A DNA stretch of 37,154 nucleotides from Bacteroidota bacterium (GTDB taxonomy: Bacteria; Bacteroidota; Bacteroidia; Chitinophagales; Saprospiraceae). The position numbers and the translations under genes were made by a program. The stretch is from positions 1-37,154 of the forward strand of contig JAGVTV010000026.1 in assembly GCA_019136675.1 (NCBI GenBank), given 5' to 3'. Position 1 is the first letter of the stretch. Every line of letters begins with the position of its first letter. The notes beneath the pieces are model-generated. The model was not told the origin of the DNA. It did no database searches and saw only the letters and a list, made by a program, of their open reading frames with translations. Positions 8,215 through 16,784 of this stretch are shown here, one piece after another.

Positions 8215-8976
8215 ATGTTTTTAGACAAACACTTTCTCAAGAGGTGCCTCTTTGTTGATATAGAGACTGTGTCAGAAGTTGCAAATTTTGAAATGCTTAC
8301 GGAAGTTAAAAAAGATCTGTGGAGCATGAAGGCTAACCAGCTTCGGAGGTTCAGTGCTGCAAGTGACCCGGGTTTGGATGATGCCGCCCTTTTCGCCGCA
8401 AAGGCGGGGATATTTGCAGAGTTTTCAAAGGTCGTCTGTATTTCGATGGGTTTCCTTCATTTTGAAGGGGAGGATCCGGTCAGTCTCAGGATCAAATCTC
8501 TTGCCGGTGATGACGAACACCGGATTCTTGAAGACTTCAACCGCATACTGGTAAATCATTACAACGATCCGGAAAACAGCAGAATATGCGGCCATAACAT
8601 CAAGGAATTTGACATACCTTTCCTGTGCCGACGCATGGTCATAAACCAGGTGAAATTTCCTCCTGTACTAGATATCAGCGGCAAAAAGCCCTGGCAGACA
8701 AGTCATATTCTCGATACCATGGACATGTGGAGATTTGGCGATTTTAAAAACTACACCTCTCTGTCACTTCTTGCAGGTGCTCTGGGCATAGCCTCCCCTA
8801 AAGACGAAATGGACGGCAGTGCTGTCGGATATGTATTCTGGACGGAAGAAGACATAGACAAGATTGTCACCTATTGCCAGAAAGATGTAATCACAGTAGT
8901 GCAAGTGATGATGAGATATGCCGGCCTGCCATTGTTACAGAATGGGGACATAGAGATGATCAACCAAAAAGGATAA
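8215..8976 (+). CDS. 3'-5' exonuclease related to the PolB proofreading domain
   Basis: 253 residues, free-standing DEDDy exonuclease (DNA_pol_B_exo2-like). Exo I is Asp15 and Glu17 in LFVDIETVSE; Exo II is GHNIKEFDIPFL (Asn128, Asp133); Exo III is YCQKD (Tyr220, Asp224). All metal-binding acidic residues are present, so it should be active. It contains no polymerase domain. Predicted to trim or proofread DNA or RNA 3' ends; substrate unknown. The ATG at 8215 lies 123 bases from the divergent coiled-coil gene; no clear TAnnTTTG box was seen. Downstream, 8977-9110 has no convincing gene. Confidence 0.88.
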   Translation: MFLDKHFLKRCLFVDIETVSEVANFEMLTEVKKDLWSMKANQLRRFSAASDPGLDDAALFAAKAGIFAEFSKVVCISMGFLHFEGEDPVSLRIKSLAGDDEHRILEDFNRILVNHYNDPENSRICGHNIKEFDIPFLCRRMVINQVKFPPVLDISGKKPWQTSHILDTMDMWRFGDFKNYTSLSLLAGALGIASPKDEMDGSAVGYVFWTEEDIDKIVTYCQKDVITVVQVMMRYAGLPLLQNGDIEMINQKG

Positions 8977-9110
8977 TTCTGACCGGACATTAAGGCGTAT
9001 ACAATTTTGGCTGACGAACCGAGCAATGCGACCGTGCCACGGAACTGTTGCCGGGCAAATCGTGTTTCATATTTTTCATTACATAATATAAACACATTTA
9101 AAGTATTGTA

Positions 9111-9118
9111 TATCTTTG
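9111..9118 (+). promoter_or_regulatory. -7 box immediately before lepA
   Basis: TATCTTTG ends 6 bases before the ATG at 9125. The TTG inside it would be an in-frame start two codons upstream of that ATG, but a promoter box cannot be within its own message. The -33 region is poor. Confidence 0.6.
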
Positions 9119-9124
9119 CCCCCG

Positions 9125-10918
9125 ATGAAGAATATCAGGAATTTTTGTGTAATCGCCCATATAGACCACGGCAAAAGCACGCTCTCTGACAGGTTGCTTG
9201 AGTATACCAAGACCATCTCGGAGAGGGACATGCAGGATCAGGCCCTGGATGATATGGACCTTGAAAGGGAGCGGGGTATTACGATCAAAAGTCACGCCAT
9301 ACAGATGTATTACAATCATACGGATGGCCAGACTTACACTTTTAATATGATAGACACCCCGGGCCACGTTGATTTCTCCTACGAGGTTTCCAGATCTATC
9401 GCAGCATGCGAAGGGGCCCTGCTTCTGGTAGATGCCTCTCAGGGGATTCAGGCTCAGACGATTAGTAATCTGTATCTGGCCATCGAGCATGACCTGGAGA
9501 TCATACCCGTACTCAATAAAGTGGACATGGAGTCTGCCATGATTGAAGAAGTGTCAGATCAGGTCATTGACCTCATAGGTTGCCGGAAGGAGGAGATCAT
9601 TCTGGCCAGTGGTAAAACCGGGATTGGCATTGAAGACCTGATGAAAGCCATTGTGGAAAGAATCCCGGCCCCCACTGGTGACCCAACAGCACCTCTTCAG
9701 GCACTTATTTTTGACTCTATGTTCAATTCATTCCGGGGGGTGATTGCTTATTATCGTATCCTGAACGGTACCATCAAAAAAGGGGAAAAGGTCAGGTTTT
9801 ACAATACAGGCAAAGATTATGAAGCGGATGAGATAGGTATCCTGCAGATGAGCCAGGTGCCAAAAAATGAACTTTCGGCCGGAAACGTAGGCTACATCAT
9901 AACGGGTATTAAGGAATCAAAGGAGATAAAGGTAGGTGATACCATCACACACCACGACAACCCCTGCTCTGAAGCAATCCAGGGATTTGAGGAGGTAAAA
10001 CCGATGGTATTTGCCGGTATTTATCCCATAGAGAATGAAGATTTTGAAGACCTGAGAGACAGTCTGGAAAAACTCCAGCTAAACGATGCCTCACTTGTCT
10101 TTGAGCCCGAGTCCTCTGTGGCCCTGGGTTTTGGTTTCAGGTGCGGATTCCTGGGTATGCTCCACCTGGAGATCATACAGGAAAGACTTTCAAGAGAGTT
10201 TGACCAGGAGGTCATCACGACAGTGCCAAACGTTTCTTATTATTCTTATGACCATAAAAATGTCAAGACCCTTATCCAGACACCAAATGACTTACCTGAT
10301 CCCACTTTGCTGAGCAAGGTCGAGGAGCCTTACATACGTGCCCAGGTAATTACCAAGCCTGAATACATAGGTTCCATCATGACACTTTGTATGGACAAAA
10401 GAGGCATCCTTTCGCGTCAGACATACCTGACACCTGACAGAGTGGAACTAAGTTTTGAAATGCCACTGGCGGAAATAGTGTTTGACTTTTATGACCGTCT
10501 CAAGTCCATTTCAAGAGGATATGCCTCTTTTGATTATCATCCTATCGATTACCGGGCGTCAGATCTGGTCAAGCTGGATATCAGGCTCAATGGTGAGCCG
10601 GTTGACGCTCTTTCATCCCTCGTCCACAGGTCTAAGGCTGAATATGTAGGCCGGAGGATGTGTGTTAAGCTAAAAGAGTTGCTTCCAAAACAACAATTCA
10701 TGATAGCAATCCAGGCATCTATTGGGGCCAAAATCATAGCCAGGGAGACAATATCTGCTCTCAGAAAAGACGTTACAGCCAAGTGTTACGGAGGAGATAT
10801 TTCGCGAAAGCGTAAACTTCTCGAAAAACAAAAGAAGGGTAAAAAGAAAATGCGTCAGATTGGTAATGTAGAAGTGCCGCAAAAAGCCTTTTTACAGGTA
10901 TTGAAACTTGAAGATTAA
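9125..10918 (+). CDS. lepA: Elongation factor 4 (LepA), ribosome back-translocase GTPase
   Basis: 597 residues from ATG 9125, the standard LepA length. A translational GTPase that acts on stalled or mistranslocated ribosomes. G1 AHIDHGKS (11-18), G2 RERGITI (48-54), G3 DTPGHVD (77-83), G4 NKVD (131-134) and G5 SGKTG; then domain II, the EF-G-like domains ([13 protein letters not shown], the LepA hallmark), and the unique C-terminal domain ending with the basic [20 protein letters not shown]. Start choice: an in-frame TTG at 9116 gives two extra residues, but that codon is the 3' end of a perfect -7 box, so ATG 9125 is preferred and the mRNA is probably leaderless. The next gene begins 16 bases after the stop and is likely co-transcribed. 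Confidence 0.97.
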   Translation: MKNIRNFCVIAHIDHGKSTLSDRLLEYTKTISERDMQDQALDDMDLERERGITIKSHAIQMYYNHTDGQTYTFNMIDTPGHVDFSYEVSRSIAACEGALLLVDASQGIQAQTISNLYLAIEHDLEIIPVLNKVDMESAMIEEVSDQVIDLIGCRKEEIILASGKTGIGIEDLMKAIVERIPAPTGDPTAPLQALIFDSMFNSFRGVIAYYRILNGTIKKGEKVRFYNTGKDYEADEIGILQMSQVPKNELSAGNVGYIITGIKESKEIKVGDTITHHDNPCSEAIQGFEEVKPMVFAGIYPIENEDFEDLRDSLEKLQLNDASLVFEPESSVALGFGFRCGFLGMLHLEIIQERLSREFDQEVITTVPNVSYYSYDHKNVKTLIQTPNDLPDPTLLSKVEEPYIRAQVITKPEYIGSIMTLCMDKRGILSRQTYLTPDRVELSFEMPLAEIVFDFYDRLKSISRGYASFDYHPIDYRASDLVKLDIRLNGEPVDALSSLVHRSKAEYVGRRMCVKLKELLPKQQFMIAIQASIGAKIIARETISALRKDVTAKCYGGDISRKRKLLEKQKKGKKKMRQIGNVEVPQKAFLQVLKLED

Positions 10919-10934
10919 AATTTATATAAAATAA

Positions 10935-11555
10935 ATGACCAGAAACTTTCTTATTGGCATATTTGCCATGCTTATGTTACCGGCAATCTCAGTCTGTCAG
11001 GAGGTGGAGATCCTGGATGAGCAGGTAGGATCCGAGATGTTGCTTTATGCCAAAAACCTTTCCAAAACCCAGTTTGAGATCAGTGTTAACATTGATGTGC
11101 AGGGTTTTACATCAAAAGACAAGAATCCGATCATCAGGACTTTACAGGGAGATAGCACTATCCTGCTCACTAGGCTTATGTGTCCGGAAGGAACAGCATG
11201 TGGTTACAGCACAAGGCTATCCTATAAAAGGTCCTTGGCAGCCACAACCGGCAAAGACAATGGTACTAAAAAGCAAAGGACCACATCCATACAAATGAAT
11301 AACAATAAAATAAATGTCTTTACAATGGATGGTTGTGGCAGGTGTGAGTTTGTCATTAATTACCTTGAGGAAAACAAAATCCCATATACCGAACTGAATA
11401 CCACCATGCACGAGCCAAACAACGAACTGATGTTTGAACAGCTGCAGGGAGCCGGATTTACAGGCACATCTATCCAAATGCCGGTAGTGGTCAGCCAGGG
11501 CAATGTGTCCTTTAATATTAAGGACCTCAAAGCTTTTGTCAAAGGACTGAAATAA
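10935..11555 (+). CDS. Secreted protein with C-terminal glutaredoxin-like domain
   Basis: 206 residues. N-terminal signal peptide (about 4-20, ending ISVCQ), so periplasmic or surface-attached; Cys21 is at the cleavage region, but the preceding residues are not a proper lipobox. Residues 23-100 form a small beta domain with a Cys pair (83 and 89, in CPEGTAC) able to form a disulfide. A Lys/Thr-rich linker (about 106-120) leads to a glutaredoxin/NrdH-like thioredoxin fold: INVFTMDGCGRCEF with active-site CGRC at 134-137, and a cis-proline at 183 in QMPVVV. Inferred role: thiol-disulfide exchange, perhaps on the protein's own beta domain. It follows lepA by 16 bases and precedes nhaD by 59. I do not know a named family with this domain order. 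Confidence 0.8.
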   Translation: MTRNFLIGIFAMLMLPAISVCQEVEILDEQVGSEMLLYAKNLSKTQFEISVNIDVQGFTSKDKNPIIRTLQGDSTILLTRLMCPEGTACGYSTRLSYKRSLAATTGKDNGTKKQRTTSIQMNNNKINVFTMDGCGRCEFVINYLEENKIPYTELNTTMHEPNNELMFEQLQGAGFTGTSIQMPVVVSQGNVSFNIKDLKAFVKGLK

Positions 11556-11614
11556 ATCTCAATTGACGTTTAGTCCCTAGTTTATTTACTTAACAAAATA
11601 TAACAACTTTTAAG

Positions 11615-12976
11615 ATGGTTGCTGCAATAATTTTGGTTTTTATAATTGGATATCTGCTTGTAGTTTTTGAACATCCGATCAAGCTGGACAAGACTGTACC
11701 TGCCCTGGCAATGGGGGCAATAATGTGGGCTATTATCGGACTGGGATTCCATTACGGTATGATGGATGTCATTGATGGCCACGGAAATATTTTCAGCCTT
11801 AAAGGGAACCTTGATCTGGCAGCTATCGAAGCAAACGAAGAAGGATTTACCAATACGTTGCTGCACCACGTGGGAAAGATAGCAGAGATCCTGGTTTTCC
11901 TCATAGGAGCTATGACGATTGTGGAGTTGATTGATATGCATAAGGGTTTTGAAATTATCAAGGAGTGGATAGTAACAAACAACAGAAAAAAGCTGCTGTG
12001 GATTACAGGTATCATAGCCTTTTTTCTTTCAGCCATTATTGACAATCTGACCACAACCATAGTACTCATTAGTATATTGAGAAAACTAATACACGATCGC
12101 CATGAGCGGCTTTGGTATGTGGCTCTTATCATCACGGCAGCGAATGCCGGAGGTGCATGGTCTCCGATCGGGGATGTGACAACTACTATGCTATGGATTG
12201 GAAAAAAGGTGAGTTCAATTAAGCTGATTGAATACGTAATCTTGCCTGCCACCATCTCATTCGTAGTTCCTTATTTTTTGGCGTCATTCAATAAGGTCTT
12301 TCGTGGCAGCATCTCTGACCATCCTGATTATACTGATAAAAAAGCCATAAAATTGCTTAGCAGCCGTAAGATGTTATTTCTCGGCCTCGGAGCCATAATC
12401 TTCGTGCCGATATTCAAAACCATAACACACCTGCCACCTTACCTGGGCATGATTCTGAGTCTAAGTGTAGTATGGGCAGTGTCTGAATTTATTCATCCCG
12501 AAGAAAATTTTGATCCTGCCAACCGGCATAATTATTCGCCGCATAAAGCATTATCCAGAATAGAGCTTTCCAGCATTTTGTTTTTCCTGGGTATATTGCT
12601 TGCCATTGCTGCCTTTGAATCCGCCGTTGCCGGAGATGCAAGTATACTTAGAACCGGTGCCAATTATCTCGTTTCGGTTGTCCCAAATATAAATGTTGTA
12701 ATTATCCTGCTGGGTTTTCTTTCCTCAGTTATAGATAATGTTCCTTTGGTAGCTGCTGCCATGGGGATGTTTGCCAACCCTTATGATGATTCATTATGGC
12801 ACTTTCTGGCCTATACAGCTGGTACAGGTGGCAGTATGCTTATAGTAGGATCAGCAGCCGGTGTCGCAGCCATGGGTATGGAAAAGATAGATTTTATATG
12901 GTACCTTAAAAAGATCACATGGTTGACCCTTGCAGGTTATCTCGCAGGTTGTGCTGTGTTCCTGATGCTGGTGTGA
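11615..12976 (+). CDS. nhaD: NhaD-type Na+/H+ antiporter
   Basis: 453 residues with about 12 hydrophobic segments along the whole length. Exports Na+ (or Li+) in exchange for protons across the inner membrane. Family motifs: IIDNLTTTIVLISILRK (about 144-160) and NAGGAWSPIGDVTTTMLW (about 175-192) in the first half, and the inverted-repeat counterpart VIDNVPLVAAAMGMF plus GTGGSMLIVGSAAGVAAMG in the second. The acidic residues in the two IDN motifs are the expected ion-binding residues. ATG 11615 is preferred; the 59-base gap upstream shows no clear promoter, so it may be co-transcribed with lepA. It ends 7 bases from the convergent LytTR gene. Suggests a saline or sodium-cycling habitat, but such antiporters also occur in non-marine species. 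Confidence 0.92.
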   Translation: MVAAIILVFIIGYLLVVFEHPIKLDKTVPALAMGAIMWAIIGLGFHYGMMDVIDGHGNIFSLKGNLDLAAIEANEEGFTNTLLHHVGKIAEILVFLIGAMTIVELIDMHKGFEIIKEWIVTNNRKKLLWITGIIAFFLSAIIDNLTTTIVLISILRKLIHDRHERLWYVALIITAANAGGAWSPIGDVTTTMLWIGKKVSSIKLIEYVILPATISFVVPYFLASFNKVFRGSISDHPDYTDKKAIKLLSSRKMLFLGLGAIIFVPIFKTITHLPPYLGMILSLSVVWAVSEFIHPEENFDPANRHNYSPHKALSRIELSSILFFLGILLAIAAFESAVAGDASILRTGANYLVSVVPNINVVIILLGFLSSVIDNVPLVAAAMGMFANPYDDSLWHFLAYTAGTGGSMLIVGSAAGVAAMGMEKIDFIWYLKKITWLTLAGYLAGCAVFLMLV

Positions 12977-12983
12977 CGTCTGT

Positions 12984-13709
12984 CTAGAGCTTATTTTCAT
13001 TGACCATATCCAGCAATTCGTCACGGTAATTCTTGCCGATAGGCAGTTGTTTTATTTTGCCGCTTTCCATTAGTTCTACCATATTGCCCAAAATGGCAGT
13101 TATCTTTTTGATGTTGACTATATAAGACCGGTGTACTCTTTTAAATTTGGTCAAAGGAAGTCTGTCTTCGAGGCTCTTCATGGTCTGTAGTGTAATCACT
13201 CTGCCGGATTCCTGACGTATTATCACGTAATCTTTCAGTCCCTCAATGTACAAGATGTCGTCAAAGTTGATCTTGACCAGTTTTTTGTCAGCTTTTACAA
13301 AAAAGAAGTCATCTGACGTGTCATGGTTGTTTGACTCATGCTCTATCCGTCTTGAGGCCAGTTTTTCGGATACCTTGTTTACAGCCTTAAGAAACCTCTC
13401 CAGTGATATGGGTTTGAGGAGGTAGTCGACAGCATTCAGGTCAAATCCTTCCACAGCATAATCTGGGTAAGCTGTGGTAAATATGACACATGGAGGCTGG
13501 GACAGTGTCTTAAGAAAATCAATGCCGGACAATTGCGGCATCTGTATGTCGAGAAACATAAGGTCGACGTTATTTGTCTTTAAAGCCTCATTTGCTTCAA
13601 AAGCATTTTTACATTTGGCCAGAAGGTTTATCTCAGGTATTTGGCTTATGTATGTTTCCAGCACTTCCTGTGCAAGAGGTTCGTCATCTACAATGATTGC
13701 ATTTATCAT
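12984..13709 (-). CDS. LytTR-family response regulator
   Basis: 241 residues. Receiver domain 1-120 with acidic pocket Asp8/Asp9, phosphoacceptor Asp54 (LMFLDIQMPQ), Thr in FTTAYPD and Lys in LLKPIS. DNA-binding LytTR domain about 130-235 (FFVKADKKLVKINFDDILYIEGLKDYVII... KRVHRSYIVNIKKI). Output is transcription activation or repression by a beta-type DNA-binding domain. It starts 24 bases after the kinase stop, forming a cognate pair. Targets are not evident; nearby envelope genes are possible but not shown. Confidence 0.95.
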   Translation of the reverse strand: MINAIIVDDEPLAQEVLETYISQIPEINLLAKCKNAFEANEALKTNNVDLMFLDIQMPQLSGIDFLKTLSQPPCVIFTTAYPDYAVEGFDLNAVDYLLKPISLERFLKAVNKVSEKLASRRIEHESNNHDTSDDFFFVKADKKLVKINFDDILYIEGLKDYVIIRQESGRVITLQTMKSLEDRLPLTKFKRVHRSYIVNIKKITAILGNMVELMESGKIKQLPIGKNYRDELLDMVNENKL

Positions 13710-13733
13710 TTTGCGGTTGGTTTTAAAGTTTGG

Positions 13734-14795
13734 TCAATTATTTGTCTCCAGGTTAAGGTTAAGTTCTATTTTGTAGGTGTTTGGGCTTTCCAGTATATTC
13801 AGATGATGTTTGTTGGGATAAATTATTTCCATTCTTCTTTTTACATTGACAAGGCCTATACCTCCTGATCTTTTGTCCAGAGCCTTGGGAAGTGAAGGGG
13901 TTTTGCTGTTTTCGAGCTTCATCCGAAGTTCGTTTTGATGGACATCGAGGTCAAAATTGACATAACCCTGGCCTATCTGGTTGTTGGCTCCATGCTTGAA
14001 GGAGTTTTCAATAAATGGTATCAGGATAAGAGGGGCAATTTTTTGTTTTTCAATTTCTCCGGTTATTTTCAGGTCTATATCCATATTGTTTCCGTGCCTT
14101 AGCTTTTCCAGCTCGAGGTAATTTTTCAGATAATTAATCTCCTTACTCAGCAGTACCTCTTTTTCGTTGCATTCATACAGCATGTACCGCATCATTTCAG
14201 CCAGCTTAAGTACAATGGCGGGAGCGAGGTCTGATTTTTTTAAGGTCAATGCATAAAGACTATTCAGTGTGTTAAAAAGAAAGTGCGGATTGATCTGTGA
14301 TTTCAGGAATTTGAGCTCTGACTGTAAGGTCTGGCTTTCCAGCTCTTTTTTATCTTTTTGCTGGATCGTCCATTCATTCATGATGCGGAATATCGTAGCC
14401 ATGGCTCCGACAAACAAGGTGCTAATAAATATAAATGTCTGATTGTTAAGATAATAGCTTTGGAGTTCGTTATTGCCTGAAGATACCTGATACAGGAAAA
14501 ATGTCTTAATGGGTGTAAGTAAAAGAGAGGCCACAACCAGAAACAGAAAATGTAAAAACAGGTTTTTATCTTTGAGGTACCTGGGCAGGAGAAAGAGGTA
14601 ATTGAAATAAGCAATAAGAGCAAAGAAACCCACATTGATCACATCGGTAATAAAGGCGGTATAAAATCCCATCCTCGGCATGGAGGTCACCAGCATGACA
14701 AAAAAAAGCAGTACCCAGAACAGCACATGATAAAATGAATCATGCGAGGACCATTCCTTCAGCTTTTTTACCAAACTTTTTTTACCTGACAGCAC
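13734..14795 (-). CDS. LytS/YehU-type sensor histidine kinase
   Basis: 353 residues if GTG at 14795 is the start. Inner-membrane kinase with four hydrophobic segments in the N-terminal half, then the His_kinase domain with the phosphoacceptor His in QINPHFLFNTLNSL (residue about 171), and an ATPase domain (LILIPFIENSFKHG with the N box, and GGIGLVNVKRRM). No periplasmic sensor domain of size is present, so sensing is probably within the membrane. Start choice: the frame is open to a TTG at 14846, but that TTG is the -33 element and the intervening codons contain the -7 box, so both lie upstream of the message; GTG 14795 (or TTG 14774) is therefore better. Pairs with the downstream LytTR regulator. 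Confidence 0.9.
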   Translation of the reverse strand: MLSGKKSLVKKLKEWSSHDSFYHVLFWVLLFFVMLVTSMPRMGFYTAFITDVINVGFFALIAYFNYLFLLPRYLKDKNLFLHFLFLVVASLLLTPIKTFFLYQVSSGNNELQSYYLNNQTFIFISTLFVGAMATIFRIMNEWTIQQKDKKELESQTLQSELKFLKSQINPHFLFNTLNSLYALTLKKSDLAPAIVLKLAEMMRYMLYECNEKEVLLSKEINYLKNYLELEKLRHGNNMDIDLKITGEIEKQKIAPLILIPFIENSFKHGANNQIGQGYVNFDLDVHQNELRMKLENSKTPSLPKALDKRSGGIGLVNVKRRMEIIYPNKHHLNILESPNTYKIELNLNLETNN

Positions 14796-14815
14796 CGATG
14801 ATTTTAAAATATTAA

Positions 14816-14846
14816 CAAAAATACATAATAAAGGGGGTATGCCCAA
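14816..14846 (-). promoter_or_regulatory. Promoter of the kinase/regulator pair
   Basis: TTG (14844-14846), 20-base spacer, TATTTTTG (14816-14823) on the minus strand. A good match to the Bacteroidota consensus. It lies inside the longest possible kinase frame and so decides the start. Confidence 0.7.
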
Positions 14847-14936
14847 GTATTATTTAGACCAAAAACGGCTTATGGCTGACCAACAGGCCGCAGCCCCATC
14901 ATAATATTAATAAGCAGAGCTTAGAGGCCAATTGCT

Positions 14937-14944
14937 TATCTTTG
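14937..14944 (+). promoter_or_regulatory. -7 box abutting the pseudouridine synthase start
   Basis: TATCTTTG ends only 4 bases before ATG 14949. With transcription starting about 7 bases downstream of the box, the message would begin in or just after this ATG; the second ATG (14955) may then be used. No good -33 box is seen. Confidence 0.5.
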
Positions 14945-14948
14945 CAGT

Positions 14949-15650
14949 ATGAAAATGAGTCAAAACAGCCTTTCAGGGCTAAAGGTCATATACGAAGACA
15001 ACCATCTGATAGCCATCAACAAGCAGGCAGGTGCCCTCGTGCATGGTGACGAGACAGGTGATGTCACTCTTTCTGACCTCGTGAAAGAATACATCCGTAT
15101 ACGGTACGGAAAGCCCGGTGATGTATTCCTGGGGGTGATTCACCGTCTTGACCGCCCGGTAAGCGGAGTGGTGGTTTTTGCCCGCACTTCCAAAGCCCTC
15201 ACCAGGATGAATAAATTGCTGCACGACAGACAGATAGACAAGACTTACCTGGCCATTTGCTCCAGACGTCCGGCCGATCTTTCGGGACACCTTGTCCATT
15301 ATCTCGCAAAGGATGAGGCCCGCAATATCGTGAAGGCGTACTCAAGTCCAAAACCGGGAGCAAAATCCGCAGAGCTGGATTATACCCTGAAGGGAGAAGC
15401 CGACAGCAAGGTTTTGCTTGAAGTACACCCGCTCACGGGACGTCCTCATCAAATAAGGACCCAGCTGAGCAAAATAGGATGCCCGATTATCGGTGATCTC
15501 AAATACGGAGCTGCCTTTGCTTTGGATGACCAGTCCATTGCACTCCATTGCAGGAGTATGTCCTTTATCCATCCTGTAAAGGGTGAAAAGACTGTGATTG
15601 TGGCAGATGTGCCGGACAAGACACCATGGACAACATTCAGCTTTGACTGA
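14949..15650 (+). CDS. RluA-family pseudouridine synthase
   Basis: 233 residues; converts specific uridines in rRNA or tRNA to pseudouridine. It lacks an N-terminal S4 domain and begins directly with the catalytic fold (VIYEDNHLIAINKQAGALVHGD). Catalytic Asp68 lies in GVIHRLDRPVSG; further family motifs are KTYLAI, HPLTGRPHQIR and GDLKYGA. The size matches the short RluA-like proteins common in this phylum, so the target site cannot be assigned. Start is ATG 14949 or, given the promoter position, ATG 14955 two codons on. It is followed after 6 bases by the DUF3810 gene, probably co-transcribed. Confidence 0.93.
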   Translation: MKMSQNSLSGLKVIYEDNHLIAINKQAGALVHGDETGDVTLSDLVKEYIRIRYGKPGDVFLGVIHRLDRPVSGVVVFARTSKALTRMNKLLHDRQIDKTYLAICSRRPADLSGHLVHYLAKDEARNIVKAYSSPKPGAKSAELDYTLKGEADSKVLLEVHPLTGRPHQIRTQLSKIGCPIIGDLKYGAAFALDDQSIALHCRSMSFIHPVKGEKTVIVADVPDKTPWTTFSFD

Positions 15651-15656
15651 CATGTT

Positions 15657-16784
15657 ATGAATTCTGCCGGCACACTTGTTATCATCAAGCAGTGGTCAGG
15701 TTATTTTCTGGCCCTTTTTACTTTTATTATACACAGGTATGCGGCCTCGGGACATACTACCGGCGTTTATGGTATTTATAGTCGCATGATTTATCCGGGG
15801 TTGAGAAAATTATATGACCATTCCCTGGGTAATTTACCTTTTCCTTTTATATATGTGGTAATTTCATTGCTGGCAGTGCTTCTTGCGGTCATGGTCCGGC
15901 AGGCTATAAAAACAGGCAAAATCAAAGGTATGGCAAGGGGAATTGTACAATTCTTTTTGCTGGTGATAAACCTGGCCGGATGGCTTTATTTCCTTTTTTA
16001 CTTTCTTTGGGGATTCAATTATTACGGACCTACACTGAGCTCGAGGCTGAACCTGCCTTTGGCAAAGCCCGATTCGCTGTGGCTGACCAAAGAAATTGAA
16101 GGGGTGACAGCTACTGTCAATCTTATGCGGAGGAATATTTCAACTGACACCACTGAATTGGAAACTTGTCCCGACTGGGATGAGCTTGAATTATATTTAA
16201 GGAATGAGGAAGCAGGACTGCTCGCTTCGCTGGGGCAGAGGACAGATGGCAAGGTCAGAATCCGGGCACTCAGGCCCAAAGGACTGCTTCTAAGGTTTTC
16301 TACTGCCGGGGTTTATATTCCTTTTGCCTGTGAGGGTCATGTGGATCCGGGGCTTCACTGCTTGCAGTGGCCATTTACTATGGCACATGAGATGGCCCAT
16401 GGTTATGGCTTTACCGATGAAGGCGAATGCAATTTTATTGCCCTTTTGGTCTGCAGCAGGTCAGACAGAGACTTGGTCAGGTATTCCGCCTTGCTGACGT
16501 ATTGGAAATACCTGTATTTTGACGTCAGTACATCAAATGACACACTTGCCTCAAAACATTATTATAACCTGCATGCAGGGGTACGGGCAGATCTGAAGGC
16601 AATTCGCAAAGCGTCAGATAAATACCCCGACATAATGCCACAACTCAGGGACTTAATTTATGACAATTATCTGAAAAGCCATGGAGTGAAAAAGGGATTG
16701 GCCAGCTACAACGAGATAGTGGATCTTATGTACAAGTGGCAGAAATCCGGCCGTAGAGGAGTTTTTGTTACCGGTGATTTATAA
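15657..16784 (+). CDS. DUF3810 membrane protein with zinc-metalloprotease motif
   Basis: 375 residues. Hydrophobic segments at about 62-80 and 97-120 (and a weaker one at about 15-27) place the N-terminus in the membrane. The C-terminal domain has a full zinc-protease signature, HEMAHGYGF (His244, Glu245, His248), followed by Glu256 in DEGECNFIA as a likely third ligand; this gluzincin-like pattern defines DUF3810. No substrate is known to me. It follows the pseudouridine synthase by 6 bases. Its 3' end overlaps the convergent mqnB gene by 6 bases. Confidence 0.85.
   Translation: MNSAGTLVIIKQWSGYFLALFTFIIHRYAASGHTTGVYGIYSRMIYPGLRKLYDHSLGNLPFPFIYVVISLLAVLLAVMVRQAIKTGKIKGMARGIVQFFLLVINLAGWLYFLFYFLWGFNYYGPTLSSRLNLPLAKPDSLWLTKEIEGVTATVNLMRRNISTDTTELETCPDWDELELYLRNEEAGLLASLGQRTDGKVRIRALRPKGLLLRFSTAGVYIPFACEGHVDPGLHCLQWPFTMAHEMAHGYGFTDEGECNFIALLVCSRSDRDLVRYSALLTYWKYLYFDVSTSNDTLASKHYYNLHAGVRADLKAIRKASDKYPDIMPQLRDLIYDNYLKSHGVKKGLASYNEIVDLMYKWQKSGRRGVFVTGDL

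Noticed and set aside
9116..9118. TTG start for lepA
   Set aside because: It is the 3' end of the TATCTTTG -7 box; ATG 9125 matches the family N-terminus.
8977..9124. Possible small gene or RNA between the exonuclease and lepA
   Set aside because: The open frames overlap lepA or run antisense to the exonuclease end, with no conserved pattern or hairpin; only the lepA -7 box stands out.
14846..14846. TTG start for the histidine kinase
   Set aside because: The TTG is the -33 element of a consensus promoter and the -7 box lies downstream within the same frame.
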